Source of the DNA: Pseudaeromonas sp963677375
Lineage (GTDB): Bacteria; Pseudomonadota; Gammaproteobacteria; Enterobacterales; Aeromonadaceae
Direction of reading: 5' to 3'
NCBI GenBank assembly: GCA_963677375.2
Contig: CAXXIF010000006.1
Location: forward strand, 252,766-316,765
DNA: 64,000 nt
The first letter of the stretch is position 1. Each line of letters opens with the position of its first letter. Of this stretch, positions 7,877-16,673 are shown piece by piece. Below the pieces are notes generated by a model. The model was given only the letters and a program-made list of their open reading frames with translations. It was not told where the DNA came from and did not search any database. The translations under genes and the position numbers were made by a program.

Positions 7877-10654
7877 TCAAGTCCTGTCCACTATGGTTGC
7901 TTGCGCGGGAAAACCACATCGCAGCAGCCACTTTATCGCTTCAATCAGCAGGTAATAGCTGAAAGCCATCAATAGAATTGCGCCCCAGAGTGACCAGACC
8001 AGCGGCGTAGTGCCAAACAGACGATTCATCCAGGGGCTATAGGTTTGTAGTACCTGCAGGATCAGCAAGGCCGCAATGGCCCACCAGACAATCGGGTTGC
8101 TGAACCAGGTTTCCCAACGAAGCGTATGCTGGTGCAACTGGCGACAATTGATAAGGAACAGCATTTCGGCGGCGATCAGACTATTGATCGCCAGAGTCCG
8201 GCACGTGAGGAGATCCATCCCTTGTGATTGCCCCCAGTAGTAGATGCCGAGGGTAAGCCCACTCATCAGGCAGGCACTGATGCAGATCAGCAACCAGAGT
8301 TGTCGCGACACTATCGGTTCATCCGGTTGCCTCGGGGGCTGGGTCATTAATGCCGGTTGCGGGAGCTCGAAAGCCAGCGGTAATGAGAGGGTGATGGCGC
8401 TGACCATGTTGATCCACAGGATCTGAACGGGAGTGATGGGCAGGGCAATCCCCAGCAGGATGGCGCATAACAAGACCAACGCCTGGGCCCCATTGGTGGG
8501 AAGCAAGAACACCAGCGTTTTACGCAGATTATCGTAGATTGTGCGTCCCTCGCGGACGGCATCGCGCAGGGTAGCAAAATTATCATCCGCCAGTACCATG
8601 CTGGCGGCTTCCTTGGCGGCCTCAGTCCCATGCAGCCCCATGGCGACGCCTATATCCGCCCGCTTGAGGGCCGGGGCATCATTGACACCATCGCCGGTCA
8701 TAGCGGTCACATGGCCGGCCGCTTGTAGCGCGGTAATCAAACGCAGTTTATGGCTGGGCGTTGCTCTGGCGATGATGTTGACCTGCGCAAGCTGCGTTGC
8801 CAACTGGTCATCGGAGAGTTGATCCAGCTCAGTGCCAGTGATGACCCGTGGTTCATCTGCCAGCCCCAGTTGCTGACCAATGGCGCGTGCCGTGGCGGCA
8901 TGGTCGCCAGTTATCATCAGGATACGAATACCCGCCTGACGACACTCGGCTACTGCAGCCCGTGCTTCTTCGCGCGCAGGATCTTCCATGCCGACCAGAC
9001 CCAGTAAACGCCAATGTTGTGGTGGAAGTTGCTCCGAAGTGAGCTGATGATCCCGATGAACCGATGGTTCCTGCTGATCGTATGAGGCCAATGCCAGTAC
9101 CCGCAGCCCGTTACCGGCCATCTGTTCGGCTCTGTGCTGCCAGTTGTCGGCATCCAGAGAAGTTTTTCCGGCGGCATAGGTATGGTCACACAGCGGCAAT
9201 ATCCGTTCCGGCGCACCCTTGATAAACCAGTGGGCTTTGTCCAGTTGCTGGTGGAGGCTGACCATGTAGCCTTGTGAGGATTCAAAAGGCAACTCAGCGC
9301 GTCTAGGGTTGGCATCCCGCAGCGATGGACTCTCCATCCCCGCCTTGGTGGCTAGCACCAATAGCGCACCCTCTGTCGGGTCACCGTGTAAAGTGGGTTG
9401 CGCTTTGCGCGCAGAAACGGATTCCTCAAAATGAGCATCGTTGCATAATACGGCGGCTTCTAGTAACGACCAGAGTGGGTCGGTTTCCCCGGTTTTTGAT
9501 GGTGGGATTGCGCGACGGCTTGGCTGAACGTGGGCCGATCTTTCGTGGCCGAAAGAGTGCAGCTCGCCCTGTGACGAATAGCCCACCCCAGTCACTTGCA
9601 GTTGTTCGTCGGGCAGGACTATCTGCTGCACTGTCATCTCGTTCCGGGTGAGGGTGCCGGTTTTATCGCTGCAGATGATGGTGACGGCACCTAGGGTTTC
9701 GACCGCCGGAAGCCGACGAACAATGGCATTCCGGCCGGCCATGCGTTGCACCCCGATGGCCAGGGTAATAGTGATCACGGCGGGGAGTCCTTCCGGAATG
9801 GCGGCGACAGCGAAGCCGACCGCCGCCATGAAGAGTTGATCAAGCCCGTAATCCCGCCATAACCAGCCAAAGGCAAAGGTGGCAATTGCCAGCCCGAGTA
9901 TCCAAATCGTCAGTTGACGTCCCAGCTGGTTCAGTTGCAGCAACAGTGGGGTCGTCATAGGTTCGACCTGTTGCAGTAGCCGACCGATCTTTCCCAGTTC
10001 GGTCAGGTCGCCGGTGGCAACTACGAGGGCTCGGGCTCGTCCTTTCGCGATAAGCGTTCCGGCATACAACATGTTTGTGCGCTCGGCCAGTGGTGTATCG
10101 TCCGGTAAGGGGAGGGGCTGTTTGCTGATCGTGACGGACTCTCCGGTCAGTGCGCTTTCTTGAACCATCAGGTTAATACCCTGCAGCAGCCGTAGATCGG
10201 CGGGAACCTTGTCACCGGATTCCAGTAGCACCACGTCACCAGGAACCAAGCCTTCCGCATCGAGTCGACGGAGTTCATGATCGCGGAGGGTCTGGCAGCG
10301 AATGGTCAATAACTGACAGATGGCGGCGAGGGCCTTTTCCGCCTTACCTTCTTGCAGCAGACCAAAGATGGCATTGATGACCACGACACCCAGGATAACC
10401 ACGCCGTCGGTCCAATGATTGGAAATCCAGCTCAGAGCCGCCGCCAGTAGCAGGACATAGATCAGTAGATTATGAAACTGACGTCCGAAGCGTCGCCACC
10501 AGGGATCACCGGGCACGGGTGTCAAGCGATTGGGACCATAGAGTTCGGACCTCTGTCGGGCCTCCGTATGGGTCAGGCCATCGGGATTGCTGTTCAATGC
10601 CAGCAAGGCTTCTTGGACATTCTGACTATGCCAGGGGCGCGGAGTGGGTTTCAT
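7877..10654 (-). CDS. P2-type cation-transporting P-type ATPase (CtpF/PMA1-like)
   Basis: A 925-residue inner-membrane ion pump. In order: N-terminal cation-ATPase domain (from GLTHTEARQR), actuator motif LTGES (about 170), M4 motif AAIPEGLPA (about 290), phosphorylation motif SDKTGTLT with Asp330, nucleotide-binding domain with KGAPE, hinge TGDGVNDAP, and a six-helix C-terminal membrane domain. In M6 the sequence is NMVSAITLSLPLAFE, without the D of the Ca2+-ATPase NxVTDGLPA motif, so Ca2+ specificity should not be assumed. The start at 10654 follows GAGGAAGC; the longer open frame upstream lacks a ribosome site. The transported ion is unknown. Confidence 0.88.
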   Translation of the reverse strand: MKPTPRPWHSQNVQEALLALNSNPDGLTHTEARQRSELYGPNRLTPVPGDPWWRRFGRQFHNLLIYVLLLAAALSWISNHWTDGVVILGVVVINAIFGLLQEGKAEKALAAICQLLTIRCQTLRDHELRRLDAEGLVPGDVVLLESGDKVPADLRLLQGINLMVQESALTGESVTISKQPLPLPDDTPLAERTNMLYAGTLIAKGRARALVVATGDLTELGKIGRLLQQVEPMTTPLLLQLNQLGRQLTIWILGLAIATFAFGWLWRDYGLDQLFMAAVGFAVAAIPEGLPAVITITLAIGVQRMAGRNAIVRRLPAVETLGAVTIICSDKTGTLTRNEMTVQQIVLPDEQLQVTGVGYSSQGELHSFGHERSAHVQPSRRAIPPSKTGETDPLWSLLEAAVLCNDAHFEESVSARKAQPTLHGDPTEGALLVLATKAGMESPSLRDANPRRAELPFESSQGYMVSLHQQLDKAHWFIKGAPERILPLCDHTYAAGKTSLDADNWQHRAEQMAGNGLRVLALASYDQQEPSVHRDHQLTSEQLPPQHWRLLGLVGMEDPAREEARAAVAECRQAGIRILMITGDHAATARAIGQQLGLADEPRVITGTELDQLSDDQLATQLAQVNIIARATPSHKLRLITALQAAGHVTAMTGDGVNDAPALKRADIGVAMGLHGTEAAKEAASMVLADDNFATLRDAVREGRTIYDNLRKTLVFLLPTNGAQALVLLCAILLGIALPITPVQILWINMVSAITLSLPLAFELPQPALMTQPPRQPDEPIVSRQLWLLICISACLMSGLTLGIYYWGQSQGMDLLTCRTLAINSLIAAEMLFLINCRQLHQHTLRWETWFSNPIVWWAIAALLILQVLQTYSPWMNRLFGTTPLVWSLWGAILLMAFSYYLLIEAIKWLLRCGFPAQATIVDRT

Positions 10655-10817
10655 CAGTGCTTCCTCGTTGGCTCTTGACTGAGTATGAGCGCTATTCACC
10701 ACGTCATCTAATGCCGCCATGGTCATAGCAGGCAATAGGCGCGCTAATTTCCCGAATGTCTGGATTCTGCTTCGTCAGCCATAGACTGTGGTGTGCCTTG
10801 TCGAAAGGAGGAAAACA

Positions 10818-10910
10818 ATGAGGTGGGTCACATATTTCTCGTCACCAGCCAACAAAAAGAGTAAGCTTGCGCGCGCACTGGGTATGCCAACTGATACAGC
10901 GCTCTGTTGA
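10818..10910 (+). CDS. Possible 30-residue small protein
   Basis: A short open frame (MRWVTYFSSPANKKSKLARA at its start) preceded by an unusually good AGGAGG ribosome-binding site about 6 nt before the ATG. It is basic in the middle and ends with Cys. It lies in the gap between the divergent P-type ATPase and rhlE genes, 160 bp before rhlE. It could be a small protein or an upstream leader peptide in a long rhlE mRNA leader. I recognise no family. The support is only the ribosome site and position. Confidence 0.4.
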   Translation: MRWVTYFSSPANKKSKLARALGMPTDTALC

Positions 10911-10996
10911 TTTGTTGAGGTTCGGCGGTCCATCAAGCCCTCCCTTATGTGCTTATTGAAGTCTTCTCTTCCTCCCGGATTTATTCCGCAGAAAGG

Positions 10997-11020
10997 GCCG
11001 GACTTCCTTTATTGTCCGGC
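10997..11020 (+). promoter_or_regulatory. Stem-loop in the rhlE leader
   Basis: GCCGGAC and GTCCGGC pair across a 10-nt loop, 50 bp before the rhlE ATG. Cold-regulated DEAD-box helicase genes commonly have long structured leaders. That this one is regulatory is inference. Confidence 0.4.
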
Positions 11021-11070
11021 ATCATCCGTCTTCAGGGCGGAGCTGCCTTATTACTCTCAAGTAGGTTGTT

Positions 11071-12495
11071 ATGAGTTTTTCCTCACTCGGACTCTCCGAA
11101 TCCTTGCTGCGCGCCGTTGCCGAGCAGGGTTATGAAACCCCGTCTCCCATCCAACTGCAGGCGATCCCCGCAGTCTTAGCCGGACGTGACCTGATGGCTG
11201 CGGCCCAGACCGGAACCGGTAAAACAGCAGGCTTTACCTTGCCCATGCTGCAGCGATTGATGGGGGCCCCCGACCAACCTCGTAAAAAGGTATCTCCAAA
11301 CAAAATTCGTGCCCTGGTGTTGACGCCAACTCGCGAACTGGCTGCACAGGTTGGTGAAAGTGTGGCCACTTATGGCAAGCATCTGCCTCTGCGTCATAGC
11401 GTGGTGTTTGGCGGTGTCGGGATCAATCCGCAAATGATGGCTTTGCGCAAAGGCCTGGATGTGCTGGTTGCCTGTCCGGGTCGTTTGCTGGATCTCTACT
11501 CCCAGAATGCAGTGCGCTTCGATGAGCTGGAAATTCTGGTCCTGGATGAAGCAGATCGTATGCTGGATATGGGGTTCATCCACGATATTCGCCGCATTTT
11601 AAAATTGCTGCCCCAGAAGCGCCAAAACCTGATGTTCTCGGCAACCTTTGCCGAAGAGATCCGTGAGCTGGCGACTGGCATGCTGAATAACCCGCTGTCG
11701 GTGGAAGTCGCGCCGCGTAATAGCACCGCAGAGCGGATTGAACAACTGGTCCATCCGGTCGATAAGGCGAATAAGCCGGCATTGTTGTCTCATCTGGTTA
11801 CCGCGCACAATTGGGAACAGGTACTGGTATTCACCCGGACCAAGCACATTGCCAATCGTCTGGCGGAGCGGCTGGAGCGTGATGGTATCAGTGCTGCGGC
11901 TATCCATGGCAATAAGAGCCAGGGCGCTCGTACCAAGGCGCTGGCTGGTTTCAAGAGCGGTGATGTGCGAGTCCTGGTTGCCACGGACATTGCAGCCCGG
12001 GGTCTGGACATCGACAAACTGCCTCAGGTGGTCAATTTCGAACTACCCAACGTGGCGGAAGATTACGTCCACCGTATTGGTCGGACGGGGCGTGCCGGTG
12101 CCGCGGGGCACGCTATTTCTCTGGTGAGTGCCGATGAAGGCAAATTGTTGCGTGGCATCGAACGTCTGACCAAGCAGGAATTACCCCGCGAAGTTATCGC
12201 CGGTTTTGAACCGGATGCACAAACGCTGCGCGCCATTGAACAGGGTACCGGTCAACCGGTGCGCAAGGGGCAAGAACAGGATGGGCGTCCGCCTCGTTCC
12301 GGTGCTGGCCGTCCGGGACAGCCGCGCCAGAACAGTCGTCAGGGTCAGGGCGAAGGTCAAAAGCGCTCAGGTCCAGGAGCCAGTAATGGTGGTGCTCGCA
12401 GCAGCAAACCAGCGACTGACAGTGGGCGCCGGGCTCCGCAACGTGCTCCAGATCGCCATGCCAACCAAGCGGTTAAACCCCACGGCAACAAGTAA
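11071..12495 (+). CDS. rhlE: ATP-dependent RNA helicase RhlE (DEAD-box)
   Basis: 474 residues. All DEAD-box motifs are visible: Q motif (ETPSPIQLQAIP), AQTGTGKT, PTRELAAQV, LDEADRMLDMG, FSATF, then helicase domain 2 with VLVFTRTKH, TDIAARGLDI and HRIGRTGRAG. The sequence follows E. coli RhlE closely (FSSLGLSE, VRAVAEQGYE type start). The C-terminal 80 residues are a basic, Gly/Arg/Gln-rich disordered tail likely to bind RNA. RhlE acts in RNA remodelling, ribosome maturation and the RNA degradosome. It is monocistronic with a strong terminator at 12517-12547. Confidence 0.95.
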   Translation: MSFSSLGLSESLLRAVAEQGYETPSPIQLQAIPAVLAGRDLMAAAQTGTGKTAGFTLPMLQRLMGAPDQPRKKVSPNKIRALVLTPTRELAAQVGESVATYGKHLPLRHSVVFGGVGINPQMMALRKGLDVLVACPGRLLDLYSQNAVRFDELEILVLDEADRMLDMGFIHDIRRILKLLPQKRQNLMFSATFAEEIRELATGMLNNPLSVEVAPRNSTAERIEQLVHPVDKANKPALLSHLVTAHNWEQVLVFTRTKHIANRLAERLERDGISAAAIHGNKSQGARTKALAGFKSGDVRVLVATDIAARGLDIDKLPQVVNFELPNVAEDYVHRIGRTGRAGAAGHAISLVSADEGKLLRGIERLTKQELPREVIAGFEPDAQTLRAIEQGTGQPVRKGQEQDGRPPRSGAGRPGQPRQNSRQGQGEGQKRSGPGASNGGARSSKPATDSGRRAPQRAPDRHANQAVKPHGNK

Positions 12496-12516
12496 GCACC
12501 GGAGCGATCCGAGCTT

Positions 12517-12547
12517 AAAAACGCCCGTCTTGATGACGGGCGTTTTT
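12517..12547. terminator. Terminator of rhlE (may also serve the convergent DUF4250 gene)
   Basis: An 8-bp stem (CGCCCGTC / GACGGGCG) with loop TTGAT is flanked by A5 and T5, 21 bp after the rhlE stop. Confidence 0.92.
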
Positions 12548-12654
12548 ATTGGCGTGTTGCAATGATGTGTTGTGGTGTATGTCGGCGGTGCTGTGGACGA
12601 AAAATCGGCCCTTGACGGCCGGCTAGCGCTGTCACGCGAATCCTTGCGCTTCAC

Positions 12655-12852
12655 TCATTGCGCCTTGAACTGATTTTGAGCGGCGACGTAGTGGAATTCC
12701 GCTGCTGCTAAATAGGTGATCAGCGCTTCAGCCGAAATATCGTGATAGCTCACCAGCTCCTCCAGCGAAGGGAAGTGATCCCGCAATTGGGTGTTGACCA
12801 GACTGACCAGCATGGGCGCGGGCAAGGCTGAAAATCGACTCAAAGAAAACAT
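12655..12852 (-). CDS. DUF4250-family small protein
   Basis: 65 residues, soluble. The LPAPMLVSLVNTQLRDHFPSLEEL stretch followed by a second helical segment (DISAEALITYLAAAEFHY) fits the DUF4250 family, whose members are small helical proteins of unknown function. A strong GGAGG ribosome-binding site lies 7-8 nt before the ATG. It is immediately downstream (36 bp) of the membrane-protein gene on the same strand and could be cotranscribed with it. Confidence 0.75.
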   Translation of the reverse strand: MFSLSRFSALPAPMLVSLVNTQLRDHFPSLEELVSYHDISAEALITYLAAAEFHYVAAQNQFKAQ

Positions 12853-12888
12853 CTTGTACCTCCGGTGTCATCCGATTGTGGTGGTGTG

Positions 12889-13431
12889 CTAGGTGCGGGG
12901 AAATGACTCATCATTGGCGGATGCGGGCAACTGATTTCGGGTGCGTAATTGTGCTGGTATTTGCAGTAACAAACTCCAGCAACAGAATGCTTCCACCACA
13001 AACAGCACTAAAAATAAGGGGCTCCACCAAGAGAGCAGACTGCCGGAAGCCATGTCCGCACGCAGCAGCCAACCGCTGATAACGGCGGCAACCAGGGCCA
13101 CACTGGCAATCAGTACTATCTGTTTACGACGCCAACCTTGCGTGTGGAAATTGACCAATCGACGGGGGAACAGACTGATCAATAGTCCGTTCAATGCCAG
13201 CAGCATGGTGCTGATCGTCAGCATGAAATGAGTGGGCGAACTGACGGGGTAGAGGCGGAAATAGCCGATCAATATCGGGTAAAAACTGGCAAAACTCAGC
13301 AGTGTCATGGCGAACAGCGCCCCGCGATTGAGACGGACACTTCGGCATGTCGGGGCTGCATGGGCGTGAAAGTAGGCAGAAAAGACGGCAATAGTGAAGA
13401 CGATCAGGGCTAATAACAGGTACCAGAGCAT
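12889..13431 (-). CDS. Integral membrane protein of unknown function
   Basis: 180 residues when started at the ATG behind CAGGAG (MLWYLLLALIVF). About five hydrophobic segments can be seen: residues 2-21, roughly 35-55, 65-85, 100-120 and 130-152. The tail is cytoplasmic and polar. An earlier in-frame ATG 12 codons upstream is unlikely because a TATAAT -10 element overlaps it. I recognise no family. It lies upstream of the DUF4250 gene, possibly in one operon. Confidence 0.65.
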   Translation of the reverse strand: MLWYLLLALIVFTIAVFSAYFHAHAAPTCRSVRLNRGALFAMTLLSFASFYPILIGYFRLYPVSSPTHFMLTISTMLLALNGLLISLFPRRLVNFHTQGWRRKQIVLIASVALVAAVISGWLLRADMASGSLLSWWSPLFLVLFVVEAFCCWSLLLQIPAQLRTRNQLPASANDESFPRT

Positions 13432-13452
13432 GGATAACTCCTGGGAAGAGGC

Positions 13453-13458
13453 ATTATA
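13453..13458 (-). promoter_or_regulatory. Consensus -10 element (TATAAT) of the membrane-protein gene
   Basis: Read on the minus strand, the hexamer is a perfect TATAAT, about 22 bp before the chosen start codon. I could not identify a good -35 at 17 bp. It supports the downstream start choice. Confidence 0.5.
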
Positions 13459-13571
13459 GGGCTGCACTCATATGTATGGATGTGAGCAGTCAGCAACAGT
13501 CGACAGAGTAACAAGGGCGGGGTCGGGTGCATAGAGGGGTGTTGTCATGAAACAGATGGAAAACATGGGGT

Positions 13572-13600
13572 TGGCGTAACGACTGAGCGTCGTTACGCCA
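13572..13600 (-). terminator. Stem-loop downstream of purT
   Basis: A perfect 12-bp stem (TGGCGTAACGAC / GTCGTTACGCCA) with loop TGAGC, 40 bp after the purT stop. The following minus-strand sequence contains only a TTTT, so it is a weak terminator or an mRNA-end stabilising hairpin. Confidence 0.65.
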
Positions 13601-13640
13601 TGCTAAAGGTTATACCCAGTATTTTTCTAAGTTCGATTCT

Positions 13641-14819
13641 CTAGAACTCGACCTGAATGGCGGCGGCCACGGCTATGGCTTGTGCAACGGCGGTGTCGGT
13701 ATCATCAGCGCGAACCAGTGCAACCCCCAGACGGCGGCGACCATGGATTTCCGGCTTGCCAAATAATCGTAATTGGGCACCAGGAACCAGTCGTAAAGCA
13801 TCGGCAGCACCTGCGTAACGAATATCGCTGGAGTCACCCTCCCGCAATACAACCGCGGAGGCAGAGGGCCCCTGTTGCTGAATACGACCAATCGGCAAGC
13901 CCAGGATGGCTCGCGCATGCAAGGCGAACTCGGAGAGATCCTGAGAAATCAGCGTCACCATACCGGTATCGTGGGGACGGGGAGATACTTCGCTGAAATA
14001 GACTTCATCGCCACGGATAAACAATTCGACGCCGAACAGACCATAGCCGCCCAGAGCAGTTACCACCTCACGGGCGATATGTTGAGATTTTTCCAACACC
14101 ACCGCCGACATGATTTGTGGCTGCCAGGATTCCCGGTAATCTCCATCTTCTTGCCGGTGACCAATGGGTGCACAGAAGTGAATGCCATCGCTGGCACTGA
14201 CGGTGAGCAAGGTGATCTCGTAATCGAAGGGAACAAAGCCTTCGACAATGACTTTGCCACGCCCTGCGCGGCCACCTTCTTGAGCATATTGCCAGGCGGC
14301 TCCCACTTGGTCGAGATGACGGATCACGCTCTGTCCCTTGCCGGAAGAGCTCATGACGGGTTTGACGACGCACGGCAGACCGACATATTCGATGGCCGCA
14401 TGATAATCGGCTTCAGTCTCGGCAAATCGATAAGGAGAAGTCGCCAGTCCCAGCGTCTCGGCGGCCAAACGGCGAATGCCTTCCCGATCCATGGTCAGGC
14501 GGGTCGCCCGGGCAGTTGGTACCACATTGAAACCTTCAGTTTCCAGGGCCTGGAGTGTTTCCGTGGCAATGGCCTCGATCTCCGGAATGATGTAGTGGGG
14601 TTGTTCCTGCTCGATGACGGCGCGCAGTGCCATACCATCCAGCATGTTGATGACATGACTGCGATGAGCGACCTGCATTGCAGGTGCATATGGATAACGA
14701 TCAACGGCAATGACCTCTACCCCCAGGCGTTGTAATTCGATGGCCACCTCTTTACCCAACTCACCAGAGCCAAGTAGGAGGGCGCGAGTTGCAGAGGGGC
14801 TATACGGGGTACCAAACAT
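13641..14819 (-). CDS. purT: Formate-dependent phosphoribosylglycinamide formyltransferase (GAR transformylase 2)
   Basis: Makes formyl-GAR from GAR, formate and ATP in purine synthesis, replacing the folate-dependent PurN step. With the start at 14819 (MFGTPYSPSATRALLLGSGE, behind AAGGAG) the protein is 392 residues, the same length as E. coli PurT. The ATP-grasp fold is clear: LLGSGELGKEVAIE, VVKPVMSSSGKGQSVI (P-loop), and the metal/ATP site FGVELFIRGDEVYFSEVSPRPHDTG. A PurR-like box 92 bp upstream (14911-14926) suggests purine repression. Confidence 0.96.
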   Translation of the reverse strand: MFGTPYSPSATRALLLGSGELGKEVAIELQRLGVEVIAVDRYPYAPAMQVAHRSHVINMLDGMALRAVIEQEQPHYIIPEIEAIATETLQALETEGFNVVPTARATRLTMDREGIRRLAAETLGLATSPYRFAETEADYHAAIEYVGLPCVVKPVMSSSGKGQSVIRHLDQVGAAWQYAQEGGRAGRGKVIVEGFVPFDYEITLLTVSASDGIHFCAPIGHRQEDGDYRESWQPQIMSAVVLEKSQHIAREVVTALGGYGLFGVELFIRGDEVYFSEVSPRPHDTGMVTLISQDLSEFALHARAILGLPIGRIQQQGPSASAVVLREGDSSDIRYAGAADALRLVPGAQLRLFGKPEIHGRRRLGVALVRADDTDTAVAQAIAVAAAIQVEF

Positions 14820-14910
14820 GAATGACTCCTTGGTCGTGTCGCCGGTAGGGCGTGATGATCGGCGCATCATACCCAGTTCATAAAAATGCGCCAAGGGTTT
14901 CCATGCCGAC

Positions 14911-14926
14911 GAGCAATCGTTTGCCT
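14911..14926. promoter_or_regulatory. PurR-like operator upstream of purT
   Basis: GAGCAATCGTTTGCCT matches the E. coli PurR consensus ANGCAANCGNTTNCNT at all fixed positions except the first. It is placed where it could cover the purT promoter. The rest of the 14820-15170 gap shows nothing more that I can support. Confidence 0.65.
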
Positions 14927-15170
14927 GAGTGGATGGCGCTGCTTTTTTATGGTGCAATATTTTCTGCCGCTAGCAGGTGGTGTTTTTAAACGCGCGTCAT
15001 CACCGACGTAATCCTGTTTTTTAATGTGGCAGTTTGCGTTTATTTGACCGAGTTGGATATATAGTAGCTGCCTGATTAGGATACGATGTATCCATATGAG
15101 CTCACTTCGGTCGAAGAGCCGTCAATTCCAGCGAAATTTCGACGCAATAGAATGAATAAAGAGAGTAGGA

Positions 15171-15917
15171 ATGCATCCTAGACACACGGTAATTCTGGAA
15201 CAGGTCAATGAGAAAGGGCGCGTGACGGTCGCCGAACTGGCCGAACAGGTTAACGTTTCAGAAGTGACGGTTCGACAAGATTTGAATTATCTTGAAGAGC
15301 AGGGATTTCTCAAGCGTATTCATGGTGCCGCAACGGTACTGGATAGTGACGATCCAGATCACCGGATCTGGGCTCGTAGCAAGATCAAACTGCATCTGGC
15401 CGAGGCTGCCGCCAATCTGGTCGCGCCCGGCGAGAGCGTGTTGATTGAAGGCGGCAGCGCCAATGTCATGTTGGCCAAGTTGCTAGGTGAGCGCGGAGAT
15501 GTAGCCATCATCACTTCAAGTTCTTACATTGCTCATCAACTTCGACAATCCCGAAATGAAGTGATCTTGCTTGGTGGACAATATCAAGCATCCAGCGAAA
15601 GCCTGGTTGGCCCCTTAACCCGTCTGTGTATCGAACATGTGCATTTCAGCAAGGCCTTCATCGGCGTCGATGGTTTTCACGTAGATACCGGATTTACCAA
15701 TCGCAATATGATGCGAGCGGATGTGGCCAACTCCATCATTGCCAAGGGGCAACCCTGCATCATTCTGACCGACTCCAGCAAGTTTGGGCGAGTTCACCCC
15801 GGAGCCATAGGCCCCACCCGACGGATCAGCCGGGTTATTACCGACAGCAAAATTCCGGCGGCTGATGAGGCGTGGTTGAGTCAGCAAGGCGTGGCATTAA
15901 CCAAGATTGCACAATAA
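15171..15917 (+). CDS. yciT: DeoR-family regulator, YciT-like
   Basis: 248 residues. The N-terminal HTH is VAELAEQVNVSEVTVRQDLNYLEEQGFLKRIHGAA (about 19-53). The DeoR sensor domain contains IITSSSYIAHQLR, EVILLGGQYQ, SLVGPLTR, HFSKAFIGVDG and LTDSSKFGRVHP. It aligns along its length with E. coli YciT, which has been linked to osmolarity-related control but whose effector is not firmly known. It stands alone between divergent purT and msrC. Two stem-loops follow it. Confidence 0.82.
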   Translation: MHPRHTVILEQVNEKGRVTVAELAEQVNVSEVTVRQDLNYLEEQGFLKRIHGAATVLDSDDPDHRIWARSKIKLHLAEAAANLVAPGESVLIEGGSANVMLAKLLGERGDVAIITSSSYIAHQLRQSRNEVILLGGQYQASSESLVGPLTRLCIEHVHFSKAFIGVDGFHVDTGFTNRNMMRADVANSIIAKGQPCIILTDSSKFGRVHPGAIGPTRRISRVITDSKIPAADEAWLSQQGVALTKIAQ

Positions 15918-15924
15918 AAAAATA

Positions 15925-15949
15925 CCAGGTACTAGATCCATGTACCTGG
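15925..15949 (+). repeat. Stem-loop after the yciT-like gene
   Basis: CCAGGTAC and GTACCTGG are separated by 9 nt, 8 bp after the stop codon. There is no T tract, so it is not a classical terminator. Confidence 0.5.
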
Positions 15950-16047
15950 CTCAGGGGAATGGGCTCGTGATGAGCCCGAACTTCATGAATCACACAAAAC
16001 GTAAACGCTCTCGCCTTTTAAAAGTAGCCGCTATGTATATATTTACC

Positions 16048-16068
16048 AGCCCGATTCAGTATCGGGCT
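16048..16068 (+). terminator. Second hairpin, possible terminator before msrC
   Basis: AGCCCGAT and ATCGGGCT pair with a 5-nt loop, followed by a short pyrimidine run (TGTCT). It may complete termination of the yciT-like transcript. Confidence 0.5.
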
Positions 16069-16122
16069 TGTCTCGGCTATGGCCTCAGTTTAAGGTAGCC
16101 TCGTTTTCTTGAGGAGTTCGGC

Positions 16123-16590
16123 ATGTCAAAAGCTGCGTTTTATGATTCCCTGTTGCTGCAACTGCATGGTTTGATCGAAGGGGAAACGGATCTGATCGCC
16201 AATCTTTCCAATGTCAGTGCATTGCTTAATCTCTCACTGCATGATTTGAATTGGGTCGGTTTTTACCTGTTAAAGTCGCCGGAAGAGTTAGTTTTAGGCC
16301 CTTTTCAGGGGAAACCTGCCTGCATTCGTATTCCGGTCGGCAAGGGGGTGTGCGGTACCGCGGTGGCAAGCTGCTGCACGCAACGGGTTTCCGATGTCCA
16401 TGCCTTTGCCGGACATATCGCCTGTGACGGTGCCAGCAATTCAGAAATTGTGTTGCCAATTTTCCAGCAAGGAAAGGTTGTGGCTGTGCTTGATGTTGAC
16501 AGTCCGTCCTTTGATCGATTTGATGCAGAAGACCAGATTGGTCTGGAGCGAGTTGCGACAGCGCTGGAAAAATTGCGCTGGAATGAGTAA
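16123..16590 (+). CDS. msrC: Free methionine-(R)-sulfoxide reductase (GAF domain)
   Basis: 155-residue GAF-fold enzyme that reduces free Met-R-sulfoxide. The three family cysteines are present: C67 (PACIRI), C77 (GKGVCGTA) and C101 (GHIACD), with the 10- and 24-residue spacings of E. coli MsrC. An extra Cys pair occurs at 84-85. The active-site surroundings DVHAFAGHIACDGASNSEIVLPI and the end LDVDSPSFDRFDAEDQIGLE are typical. As in enterics it precedes proQ and prc. Confidence 0.93.
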   Translation: MSKAAFYDSLLLQLHGLIEGETDLIANLSNVSALLNLSLHDLNWVGFYLLKSPEELVLGPFQGKPACIRIPVGKGVCGTAVASCCTQRVSDVHAFAGHIACDGASNSEIVLPIFQQGKVVAVLDVDSPSFDRFDAEDQIGLERVATALEKLRWNE

Positions 16591-16673
16591 CGTGCTCGTA
16601 ATTGAGTTCGGCACCTTTATAATAGGTGGTTGATTTGACTTGGGGCTTAGCCCTTTTTTATCCAAGGTTTTAC

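Noticed and set aside
13875..14735. 286-codon plus-strand frame over purT
   Set aside because: It is antisense to the ATP-grasp coding sequence of purT.
15907..16098. 63-codon plus-strand frame after the yciT-like gene
   Set aside because: It covers two stem-loops and has no credible start signal or protein-like composition.
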